Source: Piliocolobus tephrosceles (lineage: Eukaryota > Chordata > Mammalia > Primates > Cercopithecidae). From it: 64,000 nt of DNA. Both the position numbers and the translations under genes were made by a program. The DNA lies in the NCBI RefSeq assembly GCF_002776525.5, contig NC_045435.1, forward strand, positions 119,817,836 through 119,881,835, read 5' to 3'. This document shows positions 12,996 through 25,428 of this stretch, piece by piece (the first letter of the stretch is position 1; each line of letters begins with the position of its first letter). Below the pieces are notes generated by a model. That model saw nothing but the letters and a program-made list of their open reading frames with translations. It searched no databases and had not been told where the DNA came from.

Positions 12996-14159
12996 AAGAT
13001 TATACAGGCATTGGTAGACTTCTGGGGGTGAGAGGCAAAGTTATTTCTACTGTACAGCATTTTGTAAAATGAAAAATAATGCATCAAAAAGTACTTGTGA
13101 TCTTTAAAGTTTCTGTCTTAATTTAATTCAGATGAGATTGGATTGATATAATTTTAAGATTTTGTAATAATGAGATAGTATAGAAAAATGTCATTTAGGA
13201 ATTAAACTAATAAAAAAAAAGGGTTAAAAACATATCCTCAGAATTGATTATCATGTACATCCTTCAGTTCTCCCAGGAATATGATCAGGAATCCTTTGCA
13301 GAAATCAGACAAACACAATAAAATTATCAGCTGTAGAATGTCCTTTGTGCTTTCCATCTAATACAGAAAATATTATAAATCATTTTATTTTTAAGAAATA
13401 TTGTTCTGAAGAATGTGCCTCTTTACCTAATCAGATTGGCAAATTCAAGGAGAGAATCATGCTAGCTCTCATCCATATGAAAAAATATGAAAGAAAAATA
13501 AATGTGTGAAAGAATTTAGACTACAGGGCAAAAAGTACATTTGGTGTATATGTGCAGGTGGGGGTATGTTTAGAGAGGGGGATGTGCACAGGAAGAAAGA
13601 TGAAGGAAAAAAGAAAAAGTCTAAAGAAAATGGGAGAAACAAGAAACATGAAGAAAAAATTAAGTGTCTTAAAGCTATTTTCTCATTTTAACACCTAAGA
13701 GTCTCTTTGCAGATTAAAAAATTGGGGTGTATATTATCTTCTGGCTTATACACACATACCTGGTTTTTGCAGGTCTGAAAGTATTTTATAATACTATTTG
13801 TGAGAAGTAGGTAGATGGTAAAGAATTATCTTCAGTCTAAGTCCTGGGGAGATGAATATAGAATTTAAGAGATTAATAGAAAGGCCTAATTCTAAGTTAA
13901 CAATTGATATGGAGAAATAGATTTATCCTTTTCCTAGATTCTGCAAAACTCATACTAGCTTTAAAAAACTTTAAAAAAAAAAATAAGTGAAGGGATAAAA
14001 TAGTAAAAAAAAAAACTATGGTGGACATATATTTTTCCTAGTTTATAGGAATATTTGTTTTCTGGACTCATGTAAAATTATCTAAAATAGGAAAATTATA
14101 GATAAAATGAATAATTTAGAAAATACAGTTTCAGAATTTTCCTTATTATAAAATTAATA
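12996..14159. other. WDR49: Intron sequence without recognised element
   Basis: AT-rich with short A runs and a purine-rich patch near 13580-13660. I see no exon or mobile element here. Confidence 0.45.
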
Positions 14160-14326
14160 TTGGGATTACAGGCATGTGCCACCATGCCCAGCTCACTTTT
14201 GCATTTTTAGTAGAGACGGGGTTTCGTCATGTTGGCCAGGCTGGTCTTGAACTCCTGACCTCGTGATCCACCTGCCTTGGCCTCCCAAAGTTCTGGTATT
14301 ATAGGCGTGAGCTGCTGTGCCTGGCC
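14160..14326 (-). mobile_element. Alu fragment, antisense
   Basis: Reads GGGATTACAGGCATGTGCCACC, then GGCCTCCCAAAGTTCTGG and CGTGAGCTGCTGTGCCTGGCC, that is the 5' half of an Alu reversed. The 3' half and the poly-A are missing. Confidence 0.88.
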
Positions 14327-14941
14327 AAAAATAATACATTTTTATTATGGGAAAATTTGGAAGTACAAATGAGCAAAAGGTGAAAATACCTGTGGTAAAG
14401 CCATTGTTAACATTAGGCATTTCACTTTTAAGACCTTGTTTTAGGCATAGTTACCACAATGAAAAAGTGTACATTTTATAAAAATGGGAGCTTAGTAGAC
14501 TCAGTTTATAACCTGTTTTATCACTCAAAATATACAGTAAGCACATTTTCATATTAGTTAACATGAATATCCATGGACAACAACATTTATAATGACTTGT
14601 AGCTTTTTAACCATTTTATTTATTTCAAATACATAGATTATTTACAAATTTTAACTGGGAAAACACTTCTTGAAATACCTTCATGTACACATATTAGAAT
14701 ATTTTATTGAATTCATAGTTAGAATAAATTCTTTTAAGAGGAATTGCTGAGTCAAAAGGCATAAAGGCCTTTGGGTCATCTTGCTGAAGGTCATCTTGCT
14801 GTCTGGACATATCAGCTCTCCCTGCAGCAGCAATACAAATGGTTGCTTTCCTGCCTTTGAACCAAGAATGGATGTTATTGCTGTCTTAAAAGTGTTGCTA
14901 TGATATCTTATTGTTTTAAACTACAGTTTTTGATTCTTTGT
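14327..14941. other. WDR49: Intron sequence, possibly an ancient interspersed repeat
   Basis: AT-rich, with phrases such as GAGGAATTGCTGAGTCAAA that recall very old interspersed repeats. I cannot assign a family. Confidence 0.3.
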
Positions 14942-15796
14942 GAAAGTAAACATTTTTCTTCTAGGGTTTTTATGGTATTAGGTCTAACATTCACTGGCCA
15001 TCAGAGAAATGCAAATCAAAACCACAATGAGATACCATCTCACACCAGTTAGAATGGCAATCATTAAAAAGTCAGGAAACAACAGGTGTTGGAGAGGATG
15101 TGGAGAAATAGGAACACTTTTACACTGTTGGTGGGATTGTAAACTAGTTCAACCATTATGGAAAACAGTATGGCGATTCCTCAAGGATCTAGAACTAGAT
15201 GTACCATATGACCCAGCCATCCCACTACTGGGTATATACCCAAAGGATTATAAATTATGCTACTACAAAGACACATGCACACGTATGTTTATTGCGGCAC
15301 TATTCACAATAGCAAAGACTTGGAATCAACCCAAATGTCCATCAGTGACAGAATGGATTAAGAAAATGTGGCACATATACACCATGGAATACTATGCAGC
15401 CATAAAAAAGGATGAGTTTGCGTCCTTTGTAGGGACATGGATGCAGCTGGAAACCATCATTCTCAGCAAACTATCACAAGAAGAGAAAACGAAACACCGC
15501 ATGTTCTCACTCATAGGTAGGAATTGAACAATGAGATCACTTGGACTCAGGAAGGGGAACATCACACACTGGGGCCTATCATGGGGAGGGGGGAGGGGGG
15601 AGGAATTGTATTGGGGAGTTATACATGATATAAATGATGAATTGGTGGGTGCTGACGAGTTGATGGGTGCAGCACACCAACATGGCACAAGTATACATAT
15701 GTAACAAACCTGCACGTTATGCACATGTACCCTAGAACTTAAAGTATAATAAAATAAAAATAAAATAAAATAAAAAAAAGAAAGTAAACATTTTTC
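14942..15796 (+). mobile_element. LINE-1 with 5' inversion (twin priming) and 17-bp target duplication
   Basis: GAAAGTAAACATTTTTC flanks the insert at 14942-14958 and 15780-15796. After a short antisense L1 piece (14959-about 14990, TTCTAGGGTTTTTATGGTAT) the sequence switches to sense L1 from CACTGGCCATCAGAG to the A-rich tail at about 15747-15779. A 172-codon remnant of the ORF2 C-terminus (15009-15527) is still open, which suggests a fairly recent insertion. It cannot encode a working element. Confidence 0.93.
15582..15603 (+). repeat. L1 3'UTR G-rich polypurine tract
   Basis: GGGG, A, GGGGGG, A, GGGGGG, A, GG. This is the familiar G-quadruplex-prone tract of primate L1 3'UTRs. Confidence 0.85.
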
Positions 15797-16734
15797 AGGT
15801 TTATTAACCTTTAGTAATTCAATAATAAATTTGAAAGGGATACTCGAAGTCTAGTAGACTAACATCCTTAAGAGAAACACATCCCAGCCCTTTTGAATAG
15901 TTCCTATATGACACACTCACATCTCACAGATACGCTTCTCTATTATCAGACTATTCTTAATGTCTCTAATGTTAAGTAAAATCTATTTGTAGAACTCTCA
16001 CTTATCAAGATCTTCATTCTTATTCTAGAACAACAAAGAACATAAACTACTCCATTTTTTTATTATCTGACACATTTTCCTTTGGTTACCATTTAAAAAA
16101 TTGCTTATCTGGAAGGGATTCATTATTAGAAACGAGTATAAAGAGTCAGATGAGAAATGAAACAAAAATTCTGCTAGTTTCCCAGTAATTTTATATAAGG
16201 CAGAAGGCACACCTCAAATTAATGTTTCTTAAACATGGAAAATAATTATGATGTTTTAAATTCCATGTTATTGTTAGGAGGGAACTGATACTTAATGTTA
16301 TTTACATGCTTTTGATTACCTAGTTATTCTGTCAGTAGATTTCACATGAGAAATTAAATTGGAAAATAGATAAATAGCTATAAGAAAAACACAAAATATT
16401 AAAATCCCATTTTACATTAGGCTTTATGTGATGTAAATACTTGAAGAATTGGCCGTCTACTTTCGCCAGCAATCTGGCAATAACTATACTATGTCCTTGT
16501 ATGATAAATGAAAGCATGTGATGCTATATTCAATTTTTGAAATTTGAACTTTAAAAATACTAGAGCAGTAAATTATTATTCGGGGGAGTGCCACATCTTT
16601 TTACTTTTTGTCTGATCATTCTGATAGTTCTCAAGAATATTAGAGCTGGCTGTGGGGGGATGTTAGAACTCCCTGCTTTGAGTGAAAAATATTGTCTCGT
16701 TCTTGCTGAAAGCGATAGTAGCCAATACCATCTG

Positions 16735-16965
16735 AGCCCTGACTATATTTCAGGGCCCGTTTTAAGGTCTTTATGTGTTTACCTCATTTAATTCTCACTG
16801 TAATCCTAGGAGATAGCTACTATTATCATCCCCATTTCACAACTTGAAAAACAGGTGGAGAAATTGAGTGATTTACACAACAAGGTCAATCAACCAAGAG
16901 GTGAACCGGGGATACAAATGCAAGCATTCAGGCTCCAGAGTTAGTACTTTACCCCTGTTCTATGT
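16735..16965 (-). mobile_element. MIR, antisense
   Basis: Contains CTCATTTAATTCTCAC, TATTATCATCCCCATTT and a reversed GAGTGATTTACACAACAAGGTC-like segment in the order of a reversed MIR, ending near GGCTCCAGAG. Confidence 0.8.
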
Positions 16966-17552
16966 TGTCTGTCCAACAAGCATCATGTGAAAATATTGAC
17001 AAATTATTGGTTTGTGAGTCAAGTCATCAAATATTTTCTCAAGGACCTGCTATGTATAAGCCACTACTGTAAGCATTTTTCACTTCGTTTTTTATGCCTA
17101 GGAGGGTACTCGAGTGATTGTCACAGTCATACCTCCCTTCCACAGCCAGAGCCAAGAGAAGGGAGATCAGTTACAGCCTTTCCTTCTCATAGTATTGATG
17201 CCAAAGCTAGTGGATCCCATAGTAGATCACCTTCCTGCATCACCTACTAAGGCATTTTTGCAAAATGTTTTAAAACTCTATTTAAGCCTGGAACTACAGT
17301 CTTCTACTTCTTTTTGTTGTTGTTTTTTCTTTTTATTATTATACTTTAAGGTCTAGGGTACATGTGCACAACGTGCAGGTTTCTTACATATGTATACTTG
17401 TGCCATGTTGGTGTGCTGCACCCATCAACTTGTCAGCACCCATCAACTCGTCATTTACATCAGGTATAAATCCCAATGCAATCCCTTCCCCCACCCCATA
17501 ATAGGCCCCGGTGTGTGATGTTCCCCTACCCAAGTCCAAGTGATCTCATTGT

Positions 17553-20500
17553 TCAGTTCCCACCTATGAGTGAGAACATGTGGTGTTTGGTTTTCTGTTC
17601 TTGCGATAGTTTGCTGAAAATGATGGTTTCCAGCTGCATCCGTGTCCCTACAAAGGACACAAACTCATCCTTTGTTATGGCTGCATAGTATTCCATGGTG
17701 TATGTGTGCCACATTTTCTTAATCCAGTCTGTCACTGATGGACATTTGGGTTGATTCCAAGTCTTTGCTATTGTGAATAGTGCTTCAGTGAACATATGTG
17801 TGCATGTGTCTTTATAGCAGCATGATTTATAATCCTTTGGGTATATACCCAGTAATGGGATGACTGGGTCATATGGAACTTCTAGTTCTAGATGCTTGAG
17901 AAATCACCATACTGTTTTCCATAATGGTTGAACTAGTTTACAATCCCACCAACAGTGTAAAAGTGTTCCTATTTCTCCACATCCTCTCCAGCACCTGTTG
18001 TTTCCTGATTTTAATAATTGCCATTCTAACTGGTGTGAGATGGTATCTCACTGTGGTTTTGATTTGCATTTATCTGATGGCCAGTGATGATGAGCATTTT
18101 TTCATGTGTCTGTTGGCTGTATGCATGTCTTCTTTGGAGAAATGTTTGTTCATATCTTTTGCCCACTTTTTGATGGGGTTGTTTGTTTTTTTCTTGTAAA
18201 TTTGTTTGAGTCAGTTCTGGATATTAGTCCTTTGTCAGATGAGTAGATTGCAAAAATTTTCTCCCATTCTGTAGGCTGCCTGTTCATTGTGATGGTAGTT
18301 TCTTTTGCTGTACAGAAGCTCTTTACTTTAATTATATCCCATTTGTCAGTTTTGGCTTTTGCTGCTGTTGCTTTTTGTGTTTTAGACATGAAGTCCTTGC
18401 CCATGCCTATGTCCTGAATGGTATTGCCTAGGTTTTCTTCTAGAGTTTTTATGGTATTAGGTCTAACATTTAAGTCTCTAATCCATCTTGAATTAATTTT
18501 TGTATAAGGAGTAAGGAAAGGATCCAGTTTCAGCTTTCTACTTATGGCTAGCCAATTTTCCCAGCACCATTTATTAAATAGGGAATCCTTTCCCCATTTC
18601 TTGTTTTTGTCAGCTTTGTCAAAGATCAGATGGCTGTAGATGTGTGGTATTATTTCTGAGTACTCTCTTCTGTTCCATTGGTCTATATCTCTGTTTTGGT
18701 ACCAGTACCATGCTGTTTTGGTTACTGTAGCCTTGTAGTATAGTTTGAAGTCAGGTAGCGTGACGCCTCCAGCTTTGTTCTTTTGACTTAGGATTGTCTT
18801 GGCAATGCAGGCTCTTTTTTGGTTCCATATGAACTTTAAAGCAGGTTTTTCAAATTCAGTGAAGAAACTCATTGGTAGCTTGATGGGGATGGCATTGAAT
18901 CTATAAATTACCTTGGGCAGTATGGCCATTTTCACGATATTGATTCTTCCTATCCATGAGCATGGTATGTTCTTCCATTTGTTTGTGTCCTCTTTTATTT
19001 CACTGAGCAGTGGTTTGTAGTTCTCCTTGAAGAGGTCCTTTACATCCCTTGTAAGTTGGATTCCTAGGTATTTTATTCTCTTTGAAGCAGTTATGAATGG
19101 AAGTTCATTCCTGATTTGGCTGTCTGTTTGTCTGTTACTGGTGTATTAGAATGCTTGTGATTTTTGCACATTAATTTTGTATCCTGAGACTTTGCTGAAG
19201 TTGCTTATCAGCTAAAGGAGATTTTTGGGCTGAGATGATGGGGTGTTTTAAATATACAACCATGTCATCTGCAAACAGGGACAATTGAATTCTTCTTTTC
19301 CTAACTGAATACCCTTGATTTCTTTCTCTTGCCTGATTGCCCTAGCCAGAACTTCCAACACTATGTTGAATAGGAGTGGTGAGAGAGGGCATCCCTGTCT
19401 TGTACCAGTTTTCAAAGGGAATGCTTCCAGTTTTTCCCCATTCAGTATCATATTGGCTATGGGTTTGTTGTAAATAGCTCTTATTATTTTGAGATACGTT
19501 CCATCAATACCGAATTTATTGAGCGTTTTTAGCATGAAGGGTTGTTGAATTTTGTCAAAGGCCTTTTCTGCATCTATTGAGATAATCATGTGGTTTTTGT
19601 CTTTGGTTCTGTTTATATACTGGATTATGTTTATTGATTTGTGTACGTTGAACCAGCCTTGCATCCCAGGGATGAAGCCCACTTGATCATGGTGGATAAA
19701 CGTTTTGATGTGCTGCTGGATTTGGTTTGCCAGTATTTTATTGATGATTTTTGCATCGATGTTCATCAGGTATATTGGTCTAAAATTCTCTTTTATTGTT
19801 GTGTCTCTGCCAGGCTTTGGTATCAGGATGATGTTGGCCTCATAAAATGAGTTAGGAGGGATTCCCTCTTTTTCTATTGATTGGAATAGTTTCAGAAGGA
19901 ATGGTACCAGCTCCTCCTTGTACCTCTGGTAGAATTCGGCTGTGAATCCATCTGGTCCTGGACTTTTTTTGGTGGGTAGGCTATTAATTATTGCCTCAAT
20001 TTCAGAGGCTGCTATTGGTCTATTCAGGGATTCAGCTTCCTCCTGGTTTAGTCTTGGGAGAGTGTAAGTGTCCAGAAAATCATCCATTTCTTCTTGATTT
20101 TCTAGTTGATTTGCGTAGAGGTGTTTATAGTATTCTCTGATGGTAGTTTGTATTTCTGTGGGGTCAGTGGTGATATCCCCTGTATCATTTTTTATTGTAT
20201 CTATTTGATTCTTCTCTCTTTTCTTCTTTATTAGTCTTGCTAGTGGTCTATCAATTTTGTTGCTCTTTTCAAAAAACCAACTCCTGGATCCATTGATTTT
20301 TTGGAGGGTTTTTTGTGTCTCTATCTCCTTCAGTTCTGCTCTGATCTTAGTTATTTCTTGCCTTCTGCTAGCTTTTGAGTGTGTTTGCTCTTGCTTCTCT
20401 AGTTCTTTTTATTGTGATGTTAGAGTGTCAATTTTAGATCTTTCCAGCTTTCTCTTGTGGGCATTTAGCGCTATAAATTTCCCTCTACACACTGCTTTAA

Positions 20501-21370
20501 ATGTGTCCCAGAGATTCTGGTATGTTGTATCTTTGTTCTCATTGGTTTCAAAGAACATCTTTATTTCTGCCTTCATTTTGTTATTTACCCAGTAGTCATT
20601 CAGGAGCAGGTTGTTCAGTTTCCATGTAGTTGAGCAGTTTTGATTGAGTTTCTTAGTCCTGAGTTCTAGTTTGATTGCACTGTGGTCTGAGAGACAGTTT
20701 ATTATAATTTCTGATCTTGTACGTTTGCTGAGGAGTGCTTTACTTCCAATTATGTGGTCAATTTTGGAATAAGTGTGAAGTGGTGCTGAGAAGAATGTAC
20801 ATTCTGTTGATTTGAGGTGGAGAGTTCTGTAGATGTCTATTAGGTCTGCTTGGTGCAGAGTTGAGTTCAATTCCTGGATATCCTTGTTAACTTTCTGTCT
20901 CGTTGATCTATCTAATGTTGACAGTGGAGTGTTGAAGTCTCCCATTATTATTGTATGGGAGTCTAAGTCTCTTTGTAAGTCTCTAAGGACTTGCTTTATG
21001 AATCTGGGTGCTCCTGTATTGGGTGCATATATATTTAGGATAGTTAGCTCTTCCTGTTGAATTGATCTCTTTACTATTATGTAATGGCCTTCTTTGTCTC
21101 TTTTGATCTTTGATGGTTTAAAGTCTGTTTTATCAGAGACTAGGATTGCAACCCTGCTTTTTTTTGTTCTCCATTTGCTTGGTAGATCTTTCTCCATCCC
21201 TTTATTTTGAGCCTGTGTGTGTCTCTGCATGTGAGATGGGTCTCCTGAATACAGCAAACTGATGGATCTTGACTCTTTATCCAGTTTGCCAGTCTGTGTC
21301 TTTTAATTGGACCATTTCGTCCACTTACATTTAAGGTTAATATTGTTATGTGTGAACTTGATCCTGTCAT
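17553..21370 (-). pseudogene. L1 ORF2 remnant (endonuclease and reverse transcriptase), frameshifted
   Basis: The frame opens MTGSSSHITILTLNV at 21370 and the canonical C-terminal end lies at 17553, a span of 3818 nt, close to the usual ORF2 size. It is split into open blocks at 21140-21370, 20409-21257 (endonuclease, with GDFNTPLSTLDRS and the SDHS motif), 19248-20087 (reverse transcriptase finger/palm, including KAFDKIQ), 18150-18935 and 17553-17795. At least four shifts or stops separate them. The block near 19260 ends at LQMTWLYI, in the region of the catalytic FADD-type motif, where the frame is lost. Confidence 0.9.
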
Positions 21371-21433
21371 TATGATATTAGCTTGTTATTTTGCTCATTA
21401 GTTGATGCAGTTTCTTCCTAGCATCAATAGTCT

Positions 21434-22451
21434 TTACATTTTGGCATGTTTTTGCAATGGCTGGTACTGGTTGTTCCTTTCCTTGTTTAGTGCTTCCTTC
21501 AGGGTCTCTTGTAGGGCAGGCCTGGTGATGACAAAATCTCTAAGCATTTGCTTGTCTGTAAAGGATTTTATTTCTCCTTCACTTATGAAACTTAGTTTGG
21601 CTGGATATGAAATTCTGGGTTTAAAATTCCTTTCTTTAAGAATGTTGAATATTGGCCCCCACTCTCTTCTGGCTTGTAGAGTTTCTGCCGAGAGGTCTGC
21701 TGTTAGTCTGATGGGCTTCCCTTTGTGGGTAACCCAACCTTTCTCTCTGGCTGCCCTTAACAGTTTTTCCTTCATTTCAACTTTGGTGAATCTGACAATT
21801 ATGTGTCTTGGAGTTGCTCTTCTCAAGGAGCATTTTTTGTGGCATTCTCTGTATTTCCTGAATTTGAATGTTGTCCTGCCTTACTAGGTTGGGGAAGTTC
21901 TCCTGGATGATATCCTGCAGAGTGTTTTCCAACTTGGTTCCATTTTGCCCCTCACTTTCAGGCACCCCAATCAGATATAAATTTGGTCTTTTCACATAAT
22001 CCCATACTTCTTGAAGGCTTTGTTCATTTCTTTTTCCTCTTTTTTCTTTAGACTTCTCTTCTCGCTTCATTTCATTCATTTGATCCTCAATTGCTGATAC
22101 CCTTTCTTCCAGTTGATCGAATCGGTTACTGAAGCTTGTGCATTTGTCATGTATTTCTCATGTCATGGTTTTTATCTCTGTCAGTTTGTTTATGGCCTGC
22201 TCTGCATTGATTATTCCAGTTGTCCATTCTTCCATTCTTTTTTCAAGATTTTTAGTTTCTTTGTGCTGAGTATGTAATTCCTCCTGTAGCTCTGAGAAGT
22301 TTGATGGAGTGAAGCCTTCTTCTCTCAACTCATCAAAGTCATTCTCCGTTCAGCTTTGATCCATTGCTGGCGATGAGCTGCGTTCCTTTGGAGGGGGAGA
22401 TGCACTCTTATTCTTTGAATTTCTAGCTTTTCTGTCCTGCTTTTTCCCCGT
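21434..22451 (-). pseudogene. L1 ORF1 remnant (RNA-binding protein), start lost
   Basis: C-terminal blocks at 21434-21826 (containing RRATPRHIIVRFTKVEMKEK) and 21777-22079 (containing PESEGQNGTKLENTLQDIIQENF) are L1 ORF1 RRM and C-terminal domain sequence in two different frames. The expected start codon at 22449-22451 reads ACG, and an early TGA lies near 22350 on the minus strand. The span of 1018 nt fits a full-length ORF1 with a net one-base shift. Confidence 0.85.
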
Positions 22452-23506
22452 CTTTGTGGTTTTATCTGCCTTTGGTCTTTGATGATGGTGACGTACTGAT
22501 GGGGTTTTGGTGTGGGTGCCCTTCCTGTTTGTTAGTTTTCCTTCTAACAGTCAGGACCCTCAGCTGTAGGTCTTTTGGAGATTGCTTGAGGTCCACTCCA
22601 GACCCTGTTTGCCTGGGTATCAGCAGCAGAGGCTGCAGAAGATAGAATATTGCTGAACAGCGAGTGTACCTGTCTGATTCTTGCTTTGGAAACTTCGTCT
22701 CAGGGGTGTACCCCGCCATGTGAGGTGTGGGGTGTCAGTCTGCCCCCAGTGGGGGATGTCTCCCAGTTAGGCTACTCAGGGGTCAGGGATCCACTTGAAC
22801 AGGCAGTCTGTCCATTCTCAGATCTCAACCTCCATGTTAGGAGATCCACTGCTCTCTTCAAAGCTATCAGACAGGGTCGTTTGCCTCTGCAGAGGTTTCT
22901 GCTGCTTTTGTTGTTGTTGTTTTTAACTGTGCCCTGTCCCCAGAGGTGGAGTCTACAGTGACAGGCAGGCCTCCTTGAGCTGCTGTGGGATCCACCCAGT
23001 TTGAGCTTCCCAGCGGCTTTGTTTACCTACTTAAGCCTCAGCAATGGCAGGTGCCCCTCCCCTAGCCTCGCTGCTGCCTTGCAGTTAGATTGCAGACTGC
23101 TGTGCTAGCAATGAGGGAGGCTCCATGGGCGTGGGACCCTCCCGGCCAGGTGTGGGATATAATCCCTGGTGTACCGTTTGCTAAGACCCTTGGTATATCG
23201 CAGTATTGGGGTGGGAGCTACCCGATTTTCCAGGTGTTGTGTGTCTCAGTTCCCCTGGCTAGGAAAAGGTATTACATTCCCCCTTGCGCTTCCCAGGTGA
23301 GGCAATGTCTTACCCTGCTTCAGCCCTCGCTGGTTGGGCTGCAGCAGCTGACCAGCACCAATTGTCTGGCACTCCCTAGTGAGATGAACCCAGTACCTCA
23401 GTTGAAAATGCAGAAATCACCCGTCTTCTGTGTTGCTCGTGCTGGGAGCTGGAGACTGGAGCTGTTCCTATTCGGCCATCTTTCTCCACCCCTCTTCTGC
23501 TTCTTT

Positions 23507-24480
23507 ATCTTCATCCATCACTTCTCTTCTTGAGAATATTTGCCTTGTTCCAGTCCCTTGTGCATTTTCAGAGTAACCACTCCTGCAAATGTCAGATGTC
23601 TATCTGTGAAAAGAGAGCAATAGATTGTTGACTTTATTTGTTGTGATTTCCAAGAGATGCTCTCCTACCCTCTGCCTACTTTTCTCCCTCTGTGGATAAA
23701 ACTCTTTAGTGGAAATGGGCAAAATGTTTTGCTTTGATTTAGATTCCACAGGATGAGATAGTTAGAAAGCAAATGGTCTGAAAACAGGGAAGAGTTTAGT
23801 GTATTTTGGGAAAAAAAATCAAGGTATGTTGTTAACTACTCTAAAGGGGAACCTCTTTACTTGTGCCCCCCCAATCTTTTGCACATGTTTACATGAATAA
23901 TTCTTTTCTAGAAAAAGGTATATTTTTAATCCAATAACTGCAGGGCCTAAGTGTACTACACTCCATGCTTTCAGTATCCAACACCAACTTCTTACTTTTG
24001 TAGATCCCCTTACTATCTTAAAATGCCTCTCTAAGGATATCATTATTTCTTGTCTTGAAAGCTTAAATAGTGGCTAAATACTAATTCTTACTCACATGAG
24101 ATGGCATATGGCAAGGGATGCCATTCCAGTGCAATTGGGGAAAAACTGCCCACTTACCCAATCACAAAGCTCTCCTAAAAGGAAAAAAAAATCTGTAATT
24201 CCAAGTAATTTATGTTGATACTCTCCTGATTCAAGGAAATCATGATTAACTACCTCACCCCATCCCCTCTTAAATGTGCGTTGTGCTTGAAAACTTGCTT
24301 CCAAAGAGTAGCATATGGAAAAAGGGAAAAAGTAACTGTACAGTAGCTATTGTAAACATTACTAAAATCTTGGCAAATACAATGGTGGCCAGGTAATTGA
24401 AGTTAACGTTAATCATGGAAGTCAGGTTGATAGCATGCACACTTGGTTTGATGGGATAAGAGCAGCAGTTCACCTCTGTT
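23507..24480. other. WDR49: Intron sequence without recognised element
   Basis: Unique-looking, AT-rich sequence between the L1 and an old L1 3' end. I see no exon or repeat signature. Confidence 0.4.
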
Positions 24481-24925
24481 GCTTTCCTCTCACCAACTCA
24501 TAACCCCAGTCTCACCGTGAGAAGAATATCAGACAAACCCAAACTGAGGGATATTCTACCAAAAAAATCTGACAAGTATTTCTTAAAACTGTCAAGATCA
24601 TAACAAACAAGAAAAGCCTCAAAAATTGTCACAGACCAGAGACTAAGGAGTTAGACAACAAAATATAATGTTGACATTACAGAAAAATGACATTAAGAAA
24701 AAACTAGTAAAACTCTAATAAAATATGGAATTCAGTTAATAGTAATGGTGCTCTGAAGAGACTAATAACAATTTTTGGCAATAGTAATGTACCAATATTG
24801 ATTTCTTTATTGTGACAAATGGTAGTGTAAGATGTTATAATAGGGAAAATTGGTTGAGGGGTATACTGGAGCTCTACTAACTTTTCTGCAAATCTAAAAC
24901 CTCTAAAATGAAAAGTTTATATATG
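24481..24925 (+). mobile_element. Old L1 (L1M-like) 3' end, sense
   Basis: Phrases GTCACAGACCAGAGACTAAGG, TTAGTTAATAGTA-like, GTAAGATGTTATAATAGGG and TTTTCTGCAAATCTAAAACC occur in the order of an old L1 3' terminus. It is interrupted by a 33-bp insert at 24747-24779. Confidence 0.6.
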
Positions 24926-25428
24926 AGAAAGCAATTAATACATTACTACTTAAAGCCATGCAAATAGCATCTGATATTAAATTTAAGAGAGATATATAGA
25001 CTTTTTACTTGTATTGATATTTTAAAATCTTTTAAAATTGGAAGATACAGTAAAAATAGGGTGAAGGAAAAAGAAAACTGGAAATGAACATTACTTGAAT
25101 GCTATTATTTATTAGGCACATTTCTGAACTTTCATCCATCTTATCTCCTTTAAATCTACAGCAAGAGTCCCATTACATTGAGGAGAAAATTGAGACTGAA
25201 AGTATGGGAAACAACTCAGGGTCTTATAGCTACAAAATCCATAGAAGATATAGAATAAAAGTCAGGGAGTGGAAGAATGGAAAGAAACTATAAAGCGCTG
25301 AGGGATGCAGGGAAGGGAGGCAGAAGGAAGATGGTGAGTCAAGATCCCCAGGACTCTCCACAATTTTGTGATGATGGATGTGTTTTCTGGCATGGTGCTC
25401 TGAAGAGACTAATAACAATTTTTGGCAA
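24745..25428. repeat. 37-bp perfect direct repeat pair, 647 bp apart
   Basis: An identical 37-base block starting ATGGTGCTCTGAAGAG and ending TTTTTGGCAA occurs at 24745-24781 and 25392-25428. The first copy sits inside the old L1 end and is flanked by AATAGTAAT on both sides (24738-24746 and 24780-24788). Confidence 0.93.
25095..25215 (-). mobile_element. MIR fragment, antisense
   Basis: TATTTATTAGGCACATTTCTG, then CATTACATTGAGGAGAAAATTGAGACTGAAAG, in the order of a reversed MIR core. Confidence 0.65.

Larger units (their letters stand above)
17314..23493 (-). mobile_element. LINE-1, full length (about 6.2 kb), antisense, L1PA-like, decayed
   Basis: The left side is the 3' end (T-rich tail, then TTAAGGTCTAGGGTACATGTG reversed 3'UTR). 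The right side is the reversed canonical primate L1 start, GTTCCTATTCGGCCATCTTT, followed by flank. A 13-bp near-match, CTTCTACTTCTTT (17301-17313) and CTTCTGCTTCTTT (23494-23506), is a plausible target duplication. Order from right to left is 5'UTR (about 22.5-23.49 kb), ORF1, ORF2, 3'UTR. Both reading frames are broken, so it is not autonomous. It is antisense to WDR49. Confidence 0.94.

Noticed and set aside
15009..15527. 172-codon open frame as a host gene
   Set aside because: The protein is the C-terminal part of L1 ORF2 inside a target-duplicated L1 insertion.
18150..21257. Long minus-strand frames (261, 279 and 282 codons) as genes
   Set aside because: They are consecutive pieces of one frameshifted L1 ORF2.
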